Position numbers and translations under genes: made by a program. From Geminicoccaceae bacterium (GTDB taxonomy: Bacteria > Pseudomonadota > Alphaproteobacteria > Geminicoccales > Geminicoccaceae), in NCBI GenBank assembly GCA_020446285.1, contig JAGREZ010000005.1, positions 9,649 through 16,407 on the forward strand: a stretch of DNA of 6,759 bases. The letters are read 5' to 3'. Below, piece by piece: positions 1 through 5,781 of the stretch. The notes beneath the pieces are model-generated. The model made no database searches. It was given only the letters and a program-made list of their open reading frames with translations, and was not told where the DNA came from. Each line of letters begins with the position of its first letter. The first letter of the stretch is position 1.

Positions 1-1164
1 GCCGGCGGTATCATGGGCATGTTCAACATGTTCGCCGGCGGTGCGCTGGAACGCATGTCAATTTTCGCGCTCGGTATCCTTCCCTACATTTCAGCTTCCA
101 TCATCATGCAGCTCATGACGGCGATTTCGCCGACAGTCGAAGCGCTGAAAAAGGAAGGTGAGAGCGGGCGCAAGAAGATCAATCAGTACACCCGCTATCT
201 TACAGTGTTGCTGGCGGCTTTTCAGGCCTATGGCCTTTCGGCCGGACTGGAAGCCATGCAGGGCCCTGCTGGTTCTGCGGTCATCGATCCGGGGATCTTC
301 TTCCGTGCGACCACGGTCATCACGATCGTTGGTGGAACGCTGTTCCTGATGTGGCTCGGCGAGCAGATTACTGCCCGTGGTATCGGCAATGGCATATCTC
401 TCATCATTTTCACCGGTATCATCGCCCAGTTGCCGAGTGCCATCGCCAGCCTTTTCGAACTCGGGCGTACAGGTGCGATATCGACACTGCTGATCCTCTT
501 CATCCTGATCCTGGCAATCGCCGTCATAGCGTTCATCGTCTACATGGAGCGTGCGCAGCGGCGTATCCTCGTGCAGTACCCCAAGCGGCAACAGGGAAAC
601 CGGATGTTCGGTGGGGAAAGTTCCCATCTGCCGCTCAAACTCAACACATCGGGTGTTATTCCAGCGATCTTTGCCAGTTCCCTCCTTCTGTTGCCGGCGA
701 CACTGGGGAGCTTCGCCGGGCCGGGTAGTGGGTCGGGTATCCTGTCGGCGATCAGTGCACTGCTCGGTCGCGGTCAACCGTTGTTTCTGCTTCTCTATAT
801 CGGCCTGATCGTGTTCTTTGCGTTCTTCTACACGTCCATCGTCTTCAATCCACAGGAGACAGCGGACAATCTCAAGAAGCATGGCGGCTTCATTCCCGGC
901 ATTCGACCGGGGCAGCGTACTGCTGAATATCTGGACTATGTTCTCACCCGACTCACCGTGGTGGGGGCAGCCTATCTGGCGGCGGTTTGTATTCTCCCCG
1001 AAATCCTGATCTCGCAATATGCGGTTCCGTTCTATTTCGGCGGCACCAGTCTTCTGATCGTCGTCTCTGTCACCATGGACACGGTGGCGCAGATCCAGTC
1101 ACATCTGATCGCTCATCAGTATGAAGGGCTCATCAAGAAAGCGAGACTGAGGGGACGTCGGTGA
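1..1164 (+). CDS. secY: Protein translocase subunit SecY, 5'-truncated by window edge
   Basis: SecY is the central channel subunit of the SecYEG translocon in the inner membrane. It passes unfolded proteins to the periplasm (with SecA) or into the membrane (with the ribosome and SRP). The reading frame is open from base 1 and gives 387 visible residues. About 60 N-terminal residues (TM1 and part of the plug region) are missing, judged against the usual length of about 440-450. Visible hallmarks, numbered from the first codon, are: the FNMFAGGA segment and LGILPYISASI of TM2 near residues 8-35; the KKEGESGRKKINQYTR loop near 50-65; the cytoplasmic C4 loop with MERAQRRILVQYPKRQ (182-197); and the C5 loop with the invariant GIRPG (Arg302), important for SecA/ribosome engagement. 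The C-terminal tail after TM10 is basic. The stop overlaps the adk start by four bases. Identity is secure; the true start lies outside the window. Confidence 0.97.
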   Translation, partial: AGGIMGMFNMFAGGALERMSIFALGILPYISASIIMQLMTAISPTVEALKKEGESGRKKINQYTRYLTVLLAAFQAYGLSAGLEAMQGPAGSAVIDPGIFFRATTVITIVGGTLFLMWLGEQITARGIGNGISLIIFTGIIAQLPSAIASLFELGRTGAISTLLILFILILAIAVIAFIVYMERAQRRILVQYPKRQQGNRMFGGESSHLPLKLNTSGVIPAIFASSLLLLPATLGSFAGPGSGSGILSAISALLGRGQPLFLLLYIGLIVFFAFFYTSIVFNPQETADNLKKHGGFIPGIRPGQRTAEYLDYVLTRLTVVGAAYLAAVCILPEILISQYAVPFYFGGTSLLIVVSVTMDTVAQIQSHLIAHQYEGLIKKARLRGRR

Positions 1165-1751
1165 TCAATATCATACTTTTCGGACCGCCGGGAGCGGGCA
1201 AGGGCACCCAGGCGACGCGCATCAGGGAAGCCTATGGGTTGGCGCATCTCTCTACCGGTGACATGCTTCGCGAAGCAGTGGCCGCCGGAACAGAGATCGG
1301 CAAGCAGGCCAAGGCGATCATGGATGCTGGCAAGCTCGTTTCCGACGAGGTCATCTGTGGTGTCGTCGCTGATCGCATTGAACAGCGGGACTGTGCCAAG
1401 GGGTTCATTCTCGACGGGTTCCCGAGAACGGTTCCGCAGGCACATGCGCTTGACGAGCTGCTTGCGAGGAAGGGCAAGGCAATCGACGTGGTCCTGCTGA
1501 TTGCCGTCGATGACGAAGCACTCGTCGAGCGTATCGAACGGCGGAATCAGGAATCCGGCGGTGCGCGTAGCGACGATAATGTGGAAACACTGAAGAGTCG
1601 GTTGAAGGTCTATTATGAGCAGACCGAGCCGGTACTTCCGGTGTATCGGGAAAAAGGGCTGATCCGCGAGATCGACGGTATGCAGTCCATCGATCAGGTG
1701 ACGTCGCAAATCGAACAGGTTCTGTCCGCGATTCAATTGACAGGCGGTTAG
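1161..1751 (+). CDS. adk: Adenylate kinase, short-LID form
   Basis: Adenylate kinase is a cytoplasmic enzyme that interconverts ATP + AMP and 2 ADP. The protein has 196 residues. The P-loop GPPGAGKGT is at residues 8-16, the AMP-binding STGDMLR at 31-37, and DGFPRT at 85-90. The LID region (about 123-150) is short, with ARSDDN at 135-140, and lacks the four-Cys zinc knuckle of many Gram-positive enzymes. Total length fits the short-LID bacterial form rather than the 214-residue E. coli form. The start is a GTG whose last two bases are shared with the secY stop (GTGA overlap). A GAGGGG purine tract at 1149-1154 gives a suitable Shine-Dalgarno. The start leaves only six residues before the P-loop strand ends, as normal for the family. 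The last codons of the gene also carry the -35 box of a promoter for rpsM. Confidence 0.97.
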   Translation: MINIILFGPPGAGKGTQATRIREAYGLAHLSTGDMLREAVAAGTEIGKQAKAIMDAGKLVSDEVICGVVADRIEQRDCAKGFILDGFPRTVPQAHALDELLARKGKAIDVVLLIAVDDEALVERIERRNQESGGARSDDNVETLKSRLKVYYEQTEPVLPVYREKGLIREIDGMQSIDQVTSQIEQVLSAIQLTGG

Positions 1752-1771
1752 AAGAACCTATAGTCGGGCGG
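1737..1771 (+). promoter_or_regulatory. Predicted sigma70 promoter of the rpsM-rpsK-rpoA-rplQ operon
   Basis: A perfect -35 hexamer TTGACA (1737-1742) is followed by a 16-base spacer and TATAGT (1759-1764), a 5/6 match to the -10 consensus. The -35 encodes Leu-Thr of the adk C-terminus, and the -10 lies eight bases past the adk stop. The next six bases, CGGGCG (1765-1770), form a GC-only discriminator. That feature is typical of promoters inhibited by ppGpp/DksA in the stringent response. The expected start site is about 1771, 93 bases before the rpsM start codon. Placement is what one expects for an independent promoter for the alpha operon. Stringent control is an inference from the discriminator alone. 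Confidence 0.65.
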
Positions 1772-1863
1772 CTTCCGCGTAGGGCCAAGCGGAGGCATGC
1801 TCTCGTTTGGCTGTCGTCCGGCGGGACGGTTGCTATGTCAGCAGTTGAGTAGGAGACGGGCAG
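1771..1863 (+). promoter_or_regulatory. Structured 5' leader of rpsM (candidate r-protein control element)
   Basis: Three consecutive hairpins can be drawn in the predicted leader. Hairpin 1: GCTTCCGC (1771-1778) pairs with GCGGAGGC (1789-1796), eight pairs including one G-U, around a 10-nt loop. Hairpin 2: CGTCC (1815-1819) pairs with GGACG (1824-1828) around the loop GGCG, extendable by two wobble pairs. Hairpin 3: TGCT (1831-1834) pairs with AGCA (1840-1843) around a five-base loop. The rpsM Shine-Dalgarno AGGAG (1851-1855) follows, eight bases before the GTG. In E. coli the leader at this position is the binding site by which S4 represses the alpha operon. No sequence match to that pseudoknot is claimed. 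A regulatory role and the identity of any ligand protein are inferred from position and folding. Confidence 0.4.
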
Positions 1864-2241
1864 GTGGCGCGTATCGCCGGTGTGAATGTTCCTGCGCAGA
1901 AACCGATCTGGGTCGCGTTGACCTATATCTATGGTATCGGGCGCACGACCTCGAGAAAAATTCTCGACAGTGTCGAGGTGCCGCATGAGCGGCGTGTCAA
2001 TGAGCTCTCTGATGCGGAACTTTCCCGTATTCGCGAGAAGATTGATCAGGACCTGAAGGTCGAGGGTGATCTTCGTCGCGAGATGGCGATGAGCATCAAG
2101 AGGTTGATGGACCTGGGCTGTTATCGCGGTCTTCGTCACAGGAAGGGTCTGCCGGTTCGCGGTCAGCGGACGCATACCAATGCGCGGACCCGCAAGGGGC
2201 CGGCGCGCGCCATCGCCGGCAAGAAGAAGGTAAAGAAGTAG
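1864..2241 (+). CDS. rpsM: 30S ribosomal protein S13
   Basis: S13 sits in the head of the 30S subunit, contacts 16S rRNA and helps form the inter-subunit bridges and tRNA contacts. The 125-residue protein begins with the family's MARIAGVN. It has the [14 protein letters not shown] helix-turn motif (21-34) and the Arg/Gly-rich [19 protein letters not shown] (88-106), then a basic lysine-rich tail ending KKKVKK that reaches toward the P site. The start is GTG with AGGAG eight bases upstream; no earlier in-frame start would give a conserved N-terminus. Residues 13-19 read KPIWVAL where most homologues I recall have KRVxIAL, so Pro14 and Trp16 are unusual but the length is unchanged. This is the first gene after the predicted promoter and structured leader, and rpsK follows three bases later. 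Confidence 0.98.
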   Translation: MARIAGVNVPAQKPIWVALTYIYGIGRTTSRKILDSVEVPHERRVNELSDAELSRIREKIDQDLKVEGDLRREMAMSIKRLMDLGCYRGLRHRKGLPVRGQRTHTNARTRKGPARAIAGKKKVKK

Positions 2242-2244
2242 ACC

Positions 2245-2631
2245 ATGGCTGCGGATACGAGGCTTCGTCGCAGAGAGCGGAAAAACATCACATCAGGCGT
2301 GGCGCATGTCAGCGCGACGTTCAACAATACCATGATTACGATCACTGACGCGCAGGGCAATGCCATTGCATGGTCGAGTGCCGGTGCGCAGGGGTTCAAG
2401 GGGTCACGGAAGTCGACGCCATTCGCGGCTCAGGTTGCTGCCGAGAATGCGGCTCGTAAGGCCATGGAGCATGGGATGAAGACCTTGGAGGTCTTCGTGA
2501 AGGGGCCGGGTTCTGGCCGTGAATCAGCGCTTCGTGCGTTGCAGGCCGCTGGCTTTACGGTTACCTCCATCCGGGATGTCACGCCCATCCCGCACAATGG
2601 TTGCCGTCCGCGGAAGCGCCGCAGGGTTTGA
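2245..2631 (+). CDS. rpsK: 30S ribosomal protein S11
   Basis: S11 binds 16S rRNA on the platform of the 30S subunit near the mRNA exit. The 128-residue protein has a basic N-terminal stretch ([10 protein letters not shown], 6-15) and the conserved core [18 protein letters not shown] (18-35). Next come [19 protein letters not shown] (45-63) and the phosphate-rich rRNA-binding segment [14 protein letters not shown] (86-99). The signature tail [18 protein letters not shown] (111-128) closes the protein. The ATG is three bases after the rpsM stop. Only weak purine runs (AAGAAGG, AAGAAG within the rpsM lysine tail) precede it, so translation is probably coupled to rpsM. In gammaproteobacteria rpsD (S4) follows here; in this window it does not. 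Confidence 0.98.
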   Translation: MAADTRLRRRERKNITSGVAHVSATFNNTMITITDAQGNAIAWSSAGAQGFKGSRKSTPFAAQVAAENAARKAMEHGMKTLEVFVKGPGSGRESALRALQAAGFTVTSIRDVTPIPHNGCRPRKRRRV

Positions 2632-2742
2632 AGGCGGCCAGACGGCCAGTTCGAACATCGCGGAGAAGGTCGCCTTGTCATTTGCGCGAGGCGGCCCGAA
2701 GCGCTTTTACAGGGTCCATCACCGAAGGTGCGAGGTAATCTG
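2632..2742 (+). promoter_or_regulatory. rpsK-rpoA spacer with the ribosome-binding site that fixes the rpoA start
   Basis: This 111-base gap holds no gene. GAGGT (2732-2736) lies six bases before the GTG at 2743 and pairs well with the 16S anti-Shine-Dalgarno. A small hairpin, CACC (2720-2723) with GGTG (2727-2730) around GAA, sits directly upstream of that site. Two further short stems are possible: GGCC/GGCC at 2636-2647 and AAGG/CCTT at 2666-2676. All are only four pairs and may be chance. A TTGTCA at 2675-2680 looks like a -35 box, but no acceptable -10 follows at 16-18 bases. I see no terminator. Confidence 0.5.
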
Positions 2743-3759
2743 GTGCTCCAGAGAAACTGGCAAGAATTGATCAAGCCGCAAAAGCTGAACGTTCAGCCTG
2801 GGCGGCGTCCCGATCGCGAAGCGACCATCATCGCGGAGCCGCTTGAGCGGGGGTTTGGCATAACAGTCGGCAATGCGTTGCGCCGTGTGCTCCTTTCGTC
2901 GTTGCAGGGCGCTGCGATCACCGCGGTCCACATTGACGGGGTATTGCACGAGTTTTCCTCGATTTCCGGTGTCCGTGAGGATGTGACCGATATCGTCCTC
3001 AATCTCAAGGCACTCGGGTTGCGCCTGCACAGCGATACGCCCAAGCGTGTCTATCTCAAGGCCGAGGGGCCGTGTGTCGTTACGGCGGGAATGATCGAGA
3101 CCGGTCACGATGTCGAGATCATGGATCCGGATCACGTGATCTGCCACGTCGATGAAGGCGGCACGCTGAGCATGGAACTGTCCGTCGGCATCGGCAAGGG
3201 CTATGTTCCATCGTCGCTCAACAAGGCCGAGGATGCGCCGATCGGGCTCATCGCCATTGACGCGATCTATAGTCCGGTTCGCAAGGTCGCCTATCGTGTC
3301 GACAATGCGCGTGTCGGGCAGCAGACGGATTATGATCGGCTGACGTTCACCATCGAAACGGATGGTTCCGTGGCACCGGATGACGCCGTGGCGCTCGCCG
3401 CGCGCATTCTCCAGGACCAGCTGCAGCCGTTCATCAATTTCGAGGAGCCCAACCTGCAGCAGCCGCAGGAGCGTAGACCGGAGCTCCCGTTCAATCCGAA
3501 CCTGCTGCGCAAGGTGGATGAACTGGAACTTTCGGTTCGTTCGGCGAACTGTCTGAAGAACGATAATATCGTCTATATCGGGGATCTGGTGCAGAAGACC
3601 GAGGGCGAGATGCTGCGCACGCCGAACTTTGGTCGAAAGTCCCTGAACGAGATCAAGGAAGTCCTTGCGCAGATGGGACTGCATCTCGGCATGGACGTCG
3701 CTGGCTGGCCACCCGAGAATATCGAGGAACTTGCCCGGAAGGTCGAGGAGCCGTTCTAG
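2743..3759 (+). CDS. rpoA: DNA-directed RNA polymerase subunit alpha
   Basis: RpoA dimerises to nucleate assembly of core RNA polymerase, and its C-terminal domain binds UP elements and activators. From GTG 2743 the protein is 338 residues, starting [12 protein letters not shown]. This matches the [16 protein letters not shown] start of alphaproteobacterial RpoA. An in-frame GTG at 2728 would add five unconserved residues and has a poorer ribosome-binding site. The N-terminal domain spans about 1-235, with the dimerisation/beta-contact segment [19 protein letters not shown] (35-53) and FINFEEP (230-236). A Pro/Gln-rich linker (about 237-247) leads to the C-terminal domain. That domain contains [14 protein letters not shown] (263-276, Arg266 equivalent to the DNA-contacting Arg265 of E. 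coli) and [12 protein letters not shown] (297-308). Length and domains are normal. A 137-base spacer separates it from rplQ. Confidence 0.97.
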   Translation: MLQRNWQELIKPQKLNVQPGRRPDREATIIAEPLERGFGITVGNALRRVLLSSLQGAAITAVHIDGVLHEFSSISGVREDVTDIVLNLKALGLRLHSDTPKRVYLKAEGPCVVTAGMIETGHDVEIMDPDHVICHVDEGGTLSMELSVGIGKGYVPSSLNKAEDAPIGLIAIDAIYSPVRKVAYRVDNARVGQQTDYDRLTFTIETDGSVAPDDAVALAARILQDQLQPFINFEEPNLQQPQERRPELPFNPNLLRKVDELELSVRSANCLKNDNIVYIGDLVQKTEGEMLRTPNFGRKSLNEIKEVLAQMGLHLGMDVAGWPPENIEELARKVEEPF

Positions 3760-3841
3760 AGTCGGTCCTTGCTGTTGTCGATGCGGGGTCGTACCGGTTA
3801 CGGGACGTCACTCACAATATCAGGCCTGTCTTCGTTCGACT

Positions 3842-3899
3842 GGAGGGAGGCAGGGAAAACTCAAGAAGGAGGCCGGCTCGAAGCCGGTAGCATGCCATG
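3842..3899 (+). promoter_or_regulatory. Hairpin-bridged ribosome-binding site of rplQ
   Basis: A perfect Shine-Dalgarno AAGGAGG (3866-3872) lies 24 bases upstream of the rplQ ATG (3897), too far for normal use. The intervening sequence begins at once with a perfect six-pair hairpin, CCGGCT (3873-3878) with AGCCGG (3882-3887) around CGA. Folding it removes 15 bases and leaves nine bases between the Shine-Dalgarno and the ATG, a workable distance. An in-frame TAG at 3888-3890 rules out any earlier rplQ start. A second purine-rich, Shine-Dalgarno-like run, GGAGGGAGG (3842-3850), lies further upstream and could act as a ribosome standby site. Hairpins that shorten such a gap have been described in phage T4 mRNAs (genes 25 and 38). 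Function here is inferred. Confidence 0.6.
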
Positions 3900-4328
3900 C
3901 GACATCGCAAGAGTGGCCGCAAGCTGAACCGCACAGCGTCCCATCGTCGGGCGCTCTTTGCCAATATGGCGCAGGCGCTTGTCAAGCACGAGCAGATCGT
4001 GACGACCCTGCCGAAGGCCAAGGAGCTTCGTCCGGTCGTGGAAAAGCTCGTAACGCTTGGCAAGCGTGGTGACTTGCACAGTCGCAGGCTTCTGATCGCC
4101 CGGACCCGTTGTGAAAAGACGGCGGCGAAGCTGATCGACGTGTTGGGACCGCGTTACGGATCGCGTGAAGGTGGTTATATCCGGGTCCTCAAGGCAGGTT
4201 TCCGTTATGGCGACAATGCGCCGATGGCGGTAATCGAATTTGTCGATCGTGATGTTTCGGCGCGTGGTCAGGATTCTGGCCCGCCGCAGAATGTGAGCGA
4301 GGAGGAGGATGTCGAAATCGCGGCCTGA
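3897..4328 (+). CDS. rplQ: 50S ribosomal protein L17
   Basis: L17 binds 23S rRNA near the polypeptide exit tunnel on the 50S subunit. The 143-residue protein starts with the signature [20 protein letters not shown] (1-20). It continues with [26 protein letters not shown] (21-46), EKLVTLGK (49-56), and the terminal core element [27 protein letters not shown] (92-118). A short acidic extension of about 20 residues (EEEDVE) follows the core, which is common in alphaproteobacterial L17. The ATG at 3897 is the only possible start, because an in-frame TAG lies two codons upstream. The codons for the acidic tail double as the ribosome-binding site and first codons of the downstream protease gene, giving a 20-base overlap. 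No terminator is visible after it. Confidence 0.97.
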   Translation: MRHRKSGRKLNRTASHRRALFANMAQALVKHEQIVTTLPKAKELRPVVEKLVTLGKRGDLHSRRLLIARTRCEKTAAKLIDVLGPRYGSREGGYIRVLKAGFRYGDNAPMAVIEFVDRDVSARGQDSGPPQNVSEEEDVEIAA

Positions 4329-5781
4329 TTGGCATCGGGTACGCACCGGCTTCCGGAAGGGGCGAATGTCACTGGTGGCGTTCGCCCTTTTTGCCGTTCT
4401 TGCGGTTCCGGTCTGTGAAACCGCGGCGGCGACGGTCGACGAGACGGCCAGGCGTGTTCCGGCCAGCCGCAGTGAGATTGACCTGACGTTCGCGCCGGTC
4501 GTGCGCGCTGCCGCGCCGGCCGTGGTGAGCATTACCACGCGAAAGCAGGTCGATGTCCGGCGCGACCTGTTCGCCGACGATCCCTTCTTTCGTCATTTCT
4601 TCCGGGATTTCGGAGTACCCTCCGGGCCGGGGCGTCGGGAACAGAACTCCCTGGGATCGGGTGTGGTCGTGCGTGACGACGGGCTTGTCGTGACCAATCA
4701 TCATGTGATCGAGGGGGCCGACGAAATTACCGTGATCCTCCATGATCGACGTGAGGTTCGTGCGGAAGTGCTGGCCGATGACGAGCGTGCCGATCTCGCA
4801 TTCATCATGTTGCAGGGCGATATCGGTGATCTGCCGGTCGTGCCGCTTGGCGACAGCGACCGGATCGAGGTGGGCGATCTGGTGTTGGCTATCGGCAATC
4901 CTTTCGGGATCGGACAGACGGTGACGAGCGGCATCGTGTCGGCGAAGTCGCGGGTATCGCCGGGGCGCCGCGACGTGTCGTTCATCCAGACGGACGCAGC
5001 CATCAATCCCGGCAATTCCGGTGGCGCGCTCATCGGTCTTGATGGAACACTGATCGGCGTCAACACGGCGATTTTTACCCGTGGTGGTGGCGGTTCGATC
5101 GGGATCGGCTTCGCCATTCCGGCCAATCTCGTGCGGGCGCAGATGCTTTCCATCGATGCCGAAGGAACCGTCCGCCGGCCATGGCTCGCTGCTGACATTC
5201 AGGCAGTGGATACCGGTCTCGCCGCGGCTCTCGATATGCGCCGGCCCGCTGGTGTGGTCGTCAATCGCGTCTATGACGGTGGAGCCGCGGAGCGTGCGGG
5301 CCTCGTCAAGGGTGATGTGATCCTGGAGGTCGATGGTGTAGAGATCTTCGACGAACCGGGTCTCAATCTCCGGCTCGCCTTGCAGCCGATCGGCGAACGG
5401 GTACAACTCCTTCGCTGGCATGACGGGCAGGCGGAAATCCTTTCACTTCGGGTCGAAGCCCCGCCACATACGCCGGAGCCGGCGCGGATCGTGCTCGAAG
5501 GCCGGCATCCGTTCGACGGGCTCGAAGTTGCGAACATGTCGCCGGCGTTCAATGAGGAACTCGGTCTCGACATGTTCGAGACAGGTGTCGTCGTCGTCCG
5601 GCTTGCCCGTCGCGGCTTCGCGTCACGCCTTCGGTTGCGAACCGGGGATGTCATCGTGGCGATCGACGGCGAAGAGGTGAAGACGGTTGATGGCCTGCTC
5701 GGGCTGATCGGACGGGAACGGCGGCGCTGGGAGATCTCCATTCGCCGTGATGGCCGTATCCATGTACTGACGGTGGGCTGA
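4309..5781 (+). CDS. htrA: Periplasmic HtrA/DegP-family (Do-like) serine protease with two PDZ domains
   Basis: Proteases of this family degrade or chaperone misfolded proteins in the periplasm. The 490-residue product has a Sec-type signal peptide: a long basic n-region (1-19), a hydrophobic core (20-35) and a likely AAA|T cleavage after residue 41. There is no lipobox around Cys36. The trypsin-like domain (about 58-285) shows the triad: His132 in [10 protein letters not shown], Asp162 in ADLAF, Ser237 in [10 protein letters not shown]. The loop between residues 80 and 113 is short, more DegQ-like than DegP-like. PDZ1 spans about 290-383 ([27 protein letters not shown]). PDZ2 spans about 400-490 ([32 protein letters not shown]). 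The ATG at 4309 is preferred because GAGGAGG (4299-4305) precedes it and it supplies the basic n-region; Met20 (4366) would not. The gene starts within rplQ and its TGA overlaps the rarA start. DegP versus DegQ cannot be decided. Confidence 0.93.
   Translation: MSKSRPDWHRVRTGFRKGRMSLVAFALFAVLAVPVCETAAATVDETARRVPASRSEIDLTFAPVVRAAAPAVVSITTRKQVDVRRDLFADDPFFRHFFRDFGVPSGPGRREQNSLGSGVVVRDDGLVVTNHHVIEGADEITVILHDRREVRAEVLADDERADLAFIMLQGDIGDLPVVPLGDSDRIEVGDLVLAIGNPFGIGQTVTSGIVSAKSRVSPGRRDVSFIQTDAAINPGNSGGALIGLDGTLIGVNTAIFTRGGGGSIGIGFAIPANLVRAQMLSIDAEGTVRRPWLAADIQAVDTGLAAALDMRRPAGVVVNRVYDGGAAERAGLVKGDVILEVDGVEIFDEPGLNLRLALQPIGERVQLLRWHDGQAEILSLRVEAPPHTPEPARIVLEGRHPFDGLEVANMSPAFNEELGLDMFETGVVVVRLARRGFASRLRLRTGDVIVAIDGEEVKTVDGLLGLIGRERRRWEISIRRDGRIHVLTVG

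Noticed and set aside
1..42. Nine-base direct repeat GCCGGCGGT at 1-9 and 34-42.
   Set aside because: Both copies encode Ala-Gly-Gly in frame in the conserved SecY segment, so coding constraint explains them.
91..1017. A 308-codon minus-strand frame opposite secY.
   Set aside because: It is fully antisense to an unmistakable secY, rich in Arg/Asp/Gln as expected of a shadow frame in GC-rich DNA, and matches no family I recognise.
1358..1396. Two cysteines in Adk (Cys66 and Cys78) considered as a zinc site.
   Set aside because: They lie outside the LID, are not in CxxC pairs, and the LID is the short zinc-free form.
2199..2220. GCCGGC inverted repeat with a 10-base loop near the end of rpsM, including the palindrome GGCGCGCGCC.
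   Set aside because: It lies in conserved S13 codons, has no T-run after it and is not a terminator. It is probably a result of GC-rich coding for Gly/Pro/Ala/Arg.
2675..2703. TTGTCA as a possible -35 box for an rpoA promoter.
   Set aside because: Nothing resembling a -10 hexamer lies 16-18 bases downstream (the region reads GGCCCGAAGCG).
2719..3684. A 321-codon minus-strand frame opposite rpoA.
   Set aside because: It mirrors conserved rpoA codons and has no recognisable domain. It is a codon-bias shadow.
3781..3927. A 48-codon open frame (ATG 3781 to TGA 3927) across the rpoA-rplQ spacer.
   Set aside because: No Shine-Dalgarno precedes it, the product resembles nothing known, and its end overlaps rplQ out of frame. 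It would also translate through the rplQ hairpin.
4369..5421. A 350-codon minus-strand frame opposite the protease gene.
   Set aside because: The plus frame carries the full catalytic triad and PDZ domains. The reverse frame has low-complexity His/Asp/Arg composition and no domain.
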